This document shows, piece by piece, positions 62,808 through 64,000 of a stretch of DNA of 64,000 nt. The translations under genes and the position numbers were made by a program. The stretch lies in the NCBI GenBank assembly GCA_016283935.1, contig JAEENX010000007.1, positions 159,749-223,748 of the forward strand, read 5' to 3'. Each line of letters begins with the position of its first letter. Position 1 is the first letter of the stretch. Source of the DNA: Bacilli bacterium. GTDB lineage: Bacteria; Bacillota_I; Bacilli_A; RF39; UBA660. The notes below the pieces were generated by a model, which was given only the letters and a program-made list of their open reading frames with translations, did not search any database and was not told where the DNA came from.

Positions 62808-63537
62808 AATAACATGTAACATCATTTATAATTTCATCACTTAAAACAGCAAAATCATTGTTGAAATCAAGTACAGTTTTATACACTTTATTTTTATTAC
62901 AATAGTATACAGATAGTTTTTTATCACTATACTCAGGATACTTCATATTAGTAATATTATTACCACTTAAATAACCAGATATATAGTTTCTAACATCTTT
63001 AAGATTTTTACCTTTTCTATTATATATTTTCATTATTCCTGGTTCAATTCCTGCTTTATTCATTGATAAAATAACATATTCATCTTGAACAATAATGTAA
63101 TAATCGTTTGGTCTAATCGAATAATCATATGTACTAGATGCAAATGTATATAAATTATATGTGATATCATCAATAGTCATTAAAGCTGATCCACTTTCAC
63201 ATACTTTATTTTCTTCATCATATGTTGCACATTTAAAATTAAATATTGCATCATTATAACCAACTTCTACATCATATTTCTTTTCTAATTCAGTACCTTT
63301 AAGTATTTTTTCTAAAGATGCTTCGAAACTTACTTCAACTTTTTCTGTTGTAGTTTTAACAGTAGTAGTTTCAGAAGTAGTTACTTTAGAAGTAACTTCG
63401 ATATCACTTGTTTCTTCTATATTTCTTTTAATAGATAAAATATGTAGAAAAATCAGCATAAATATAATAGCTATTAAAAAGAATAAAAATAATAAAATAA
63501 ATGATGATGTAGAATTATTAGCTTTAATTCTTTTCAT
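62806..63537 (-). CDS. Membrane-anchored hypothetical protein with Thr-rich stalk
   Basis: A TM helix (about 12-35), then a Thr/Ser/Glu stalk (VTSKVTTSETTTVKTTTEK), then a 160-residue extracytoplasmic domain with Cys pairs (FKCATYDEENKVC, YYCNKN, VTCY). No family recognised. AGAGGTGTAATAG precedes the ATG. Located between ftsH and parA. Confidence 0.65.
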   Translation of the reverse strand: MKRIKANNSTSSFILLFLFFLIAIIFMLIFLHILSIKRNIEETSDIEVTSKVTTSETTTVKTTTEKVEVSFEASLEKILKGTELEKKYDVEVGYNDAIFNFKCATYDEENKVCESGSALMTIDDITYNLYTFASSTYDYSIRPNDYYIIVQDEYVILSMNKAGIEPGIMKIYNRKGKNLKDVRNYISGYLSGNNITNMKYPEYSDKKLSVYYCNKNKVYKTVLDFNNDFAVLSDEIINDVTCY

Positions 63538-63574
63538 ATCTATTACACCTCTAGAATGATTATATCAAAAAGAA

Positions 63575-63599
63575 AAAGAAGATTCTACTAATCTTCTTT
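63575..63599 (-). terminator. Terminator of ftsH
   Basis: Stem AAAGAAGATT / AATCTTCTTT (63575-63584 / 63590-63599), loop CTACT, T-rich tail on the minus strand. Confidence 0.8.
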
Positions 63600-64000
63600 C
63601 TTTTCTTCTTTTTCACCGTTTAAGGCTTTTTCTAATTCTTCTTTAGTCATTTTAGTATAACCTTTAATACCTGCTTCTTTAGCTAAATCTTTTAATTTTT
63701 TTAAAGAATCATTTTCTTTATCAGTTATATGACCAGTTTCTACTAATTCTTCAATTTCTTCTTTAGTAATTGTTTCTCTTTCCATTAAGGCATCAGATAT
63801 AGCCCAAACTAATTTTTCATTTTTCTTTAAGATTTTCTTAGTTTCAACCATACATCCATCGATAATCTTTTTAACTTCTCTATCGATTTCTAATGCAACA
63901 GCATCAGAGAAATCTCTATTTTTATTATAATCTCTACCTAAGAATACACCTTCACTCTTTTCTTCTAATTGGATAGGTCCTAAATCAGACATACCATATT
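63588..64000 (-). CDS. ftsH: ATP-dependent zinc metalloprotease FtsH, C-terminal part only
   Basis: The frame is open to the right edge. YGMSDLGPIQLE, FLGRDY, ALEIDREVKKIIDGC and LVWAISDALMERETITKEEI are the conserved C-terminal protease-domain segments of FtsH, the membrane AAA+ protease for quality control; the AAA+ core and zinc HExxH site lie outside the window. After the usual end there is an extra LKKLKDLAKEAGIKGYTKMTKEELEKAL segment that resembles a Rho-N/SAP-like helical module, then a KE-rich tail. ATG 63992 in the window is internal, not the start. Confidence 0.88.
   Translation of the reverse strand, partial: YGMSDLGPIQLEEKSEGVFLGRDYNKNRDFSDAVALEIDREVKKIIDGCMVETKKILKKNEKLVWAISDALMERETITKEEIEELVETGHITDKENDSLKKLKDLAKEAGIKGYTKMTKEELEKALNGEKEEKKED

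Noticed and set aside
1..64000. Mobile elements, prophage or tRNA genes
   Set aside because: No transposase, integrase, phage structural genes, inverted terminal repeats or tRNA cloverleaf were recognised.

Overview
The window is strongly AT-rich chromosomal DNA with bacterial gene density, GGTGAT/GGAGG-type ribosome binding sites and many U-tailed hairpin terminators. TGA is used as a stop (for example at 15465-15467, 19039-19041 and 48353-48355) and tryptophan is TGG, so the standard bacterial code applies and Mycoplasma-type code 4 is excluded. An LtaS-type lipoteichoic acid synthase, SipW-type signal peptidases, an LCP protein and PrsA/PrsW-like proteins point to a Gram-positive Bacillota, most like the low-GC, uncultured, gut-type Bacilli/Erysipelotrichia relatives. 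That lineage call is an inference. No rRNA, tRNA, IS element or CRISPR array was seen.

Layout. 1-7.1 kb: zinc-ribbon membrane protein, DUF362 protein, lipoprotein, PrsW-like protease, an alpha-CTD-like mini-protein and an internally repetitive Pro/Glu/Val/Ala protein. 7.1-13.5 kb: a GtrB-type glycosyltransferase, a polytopic putative GT-C enzyme and a GtrA flippase, next to PrsA-like and LtaS genes; together they look like a lipoteichoic-acid synthesis and glycosylation module. 13.6-38.5 kb: the outstanding region. It holds three apparently intact SipW-type signal peptidases, one signal peptidase that has lost Ser and His, eight small TasA/camelysin-like or pilin-like exported proteins, a membrane thioredoxin, three unrecognised cytoplasmic proteins (373, 553 and 59 aa), a 2761-aa beta-helical surface protein, and a membrane-anchored McrB-type AAA+ protein with a DUF2357-like partner. 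A HerA-type ATPase diverges from the latter. I read this as a surface-fibre or matrix assembly locus with its own processing enzymes and possibly its own cytoplasmic motor.

38.6-47.2 kb: HerA ATPase, thermonuclease, zinc-ribbon membrane proteins, DUF308 protein and an ABC transporter. 47.2-47.86 kb: a gene-free stretch of about 600 nt with a promoter, many helices and a terminator, i.e. a large structured RNA. 47.9-57.1 kb: lipoprotein, U32 peptidase-family protein, glycosyltransferase, an orphan SipW-type substrate, a CmpB-type membrane protein, a membrane thioredoxin, an LCP-PASTA fusion and small membrane proteins. 57.15-57.4 kb: a second, about 200-nt RNA gene. 57.4-64 kb: membrane thioredoxin, AbgT transporter, DUF951, MscS, ParB, ParA, a membrane protein and the C-terminus of FtsH. 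The parAB-MscS-DUF951 order suggests, by inference, an origin-proximal location.

How the genes fit together: the LTA module, LCP protein, glycosyltransferases and U32 protein form a housekeeping envelope background. The SipW/TasA-like locus is the accessory layer built on it, with proximal membrane thioredoxins that could oxidise the conserved cysteines of its exported subunits. Start codons were often moved inward from the longest open frame, because the upstream GTG or TTG lies inside a GGTG ribosome binding site.
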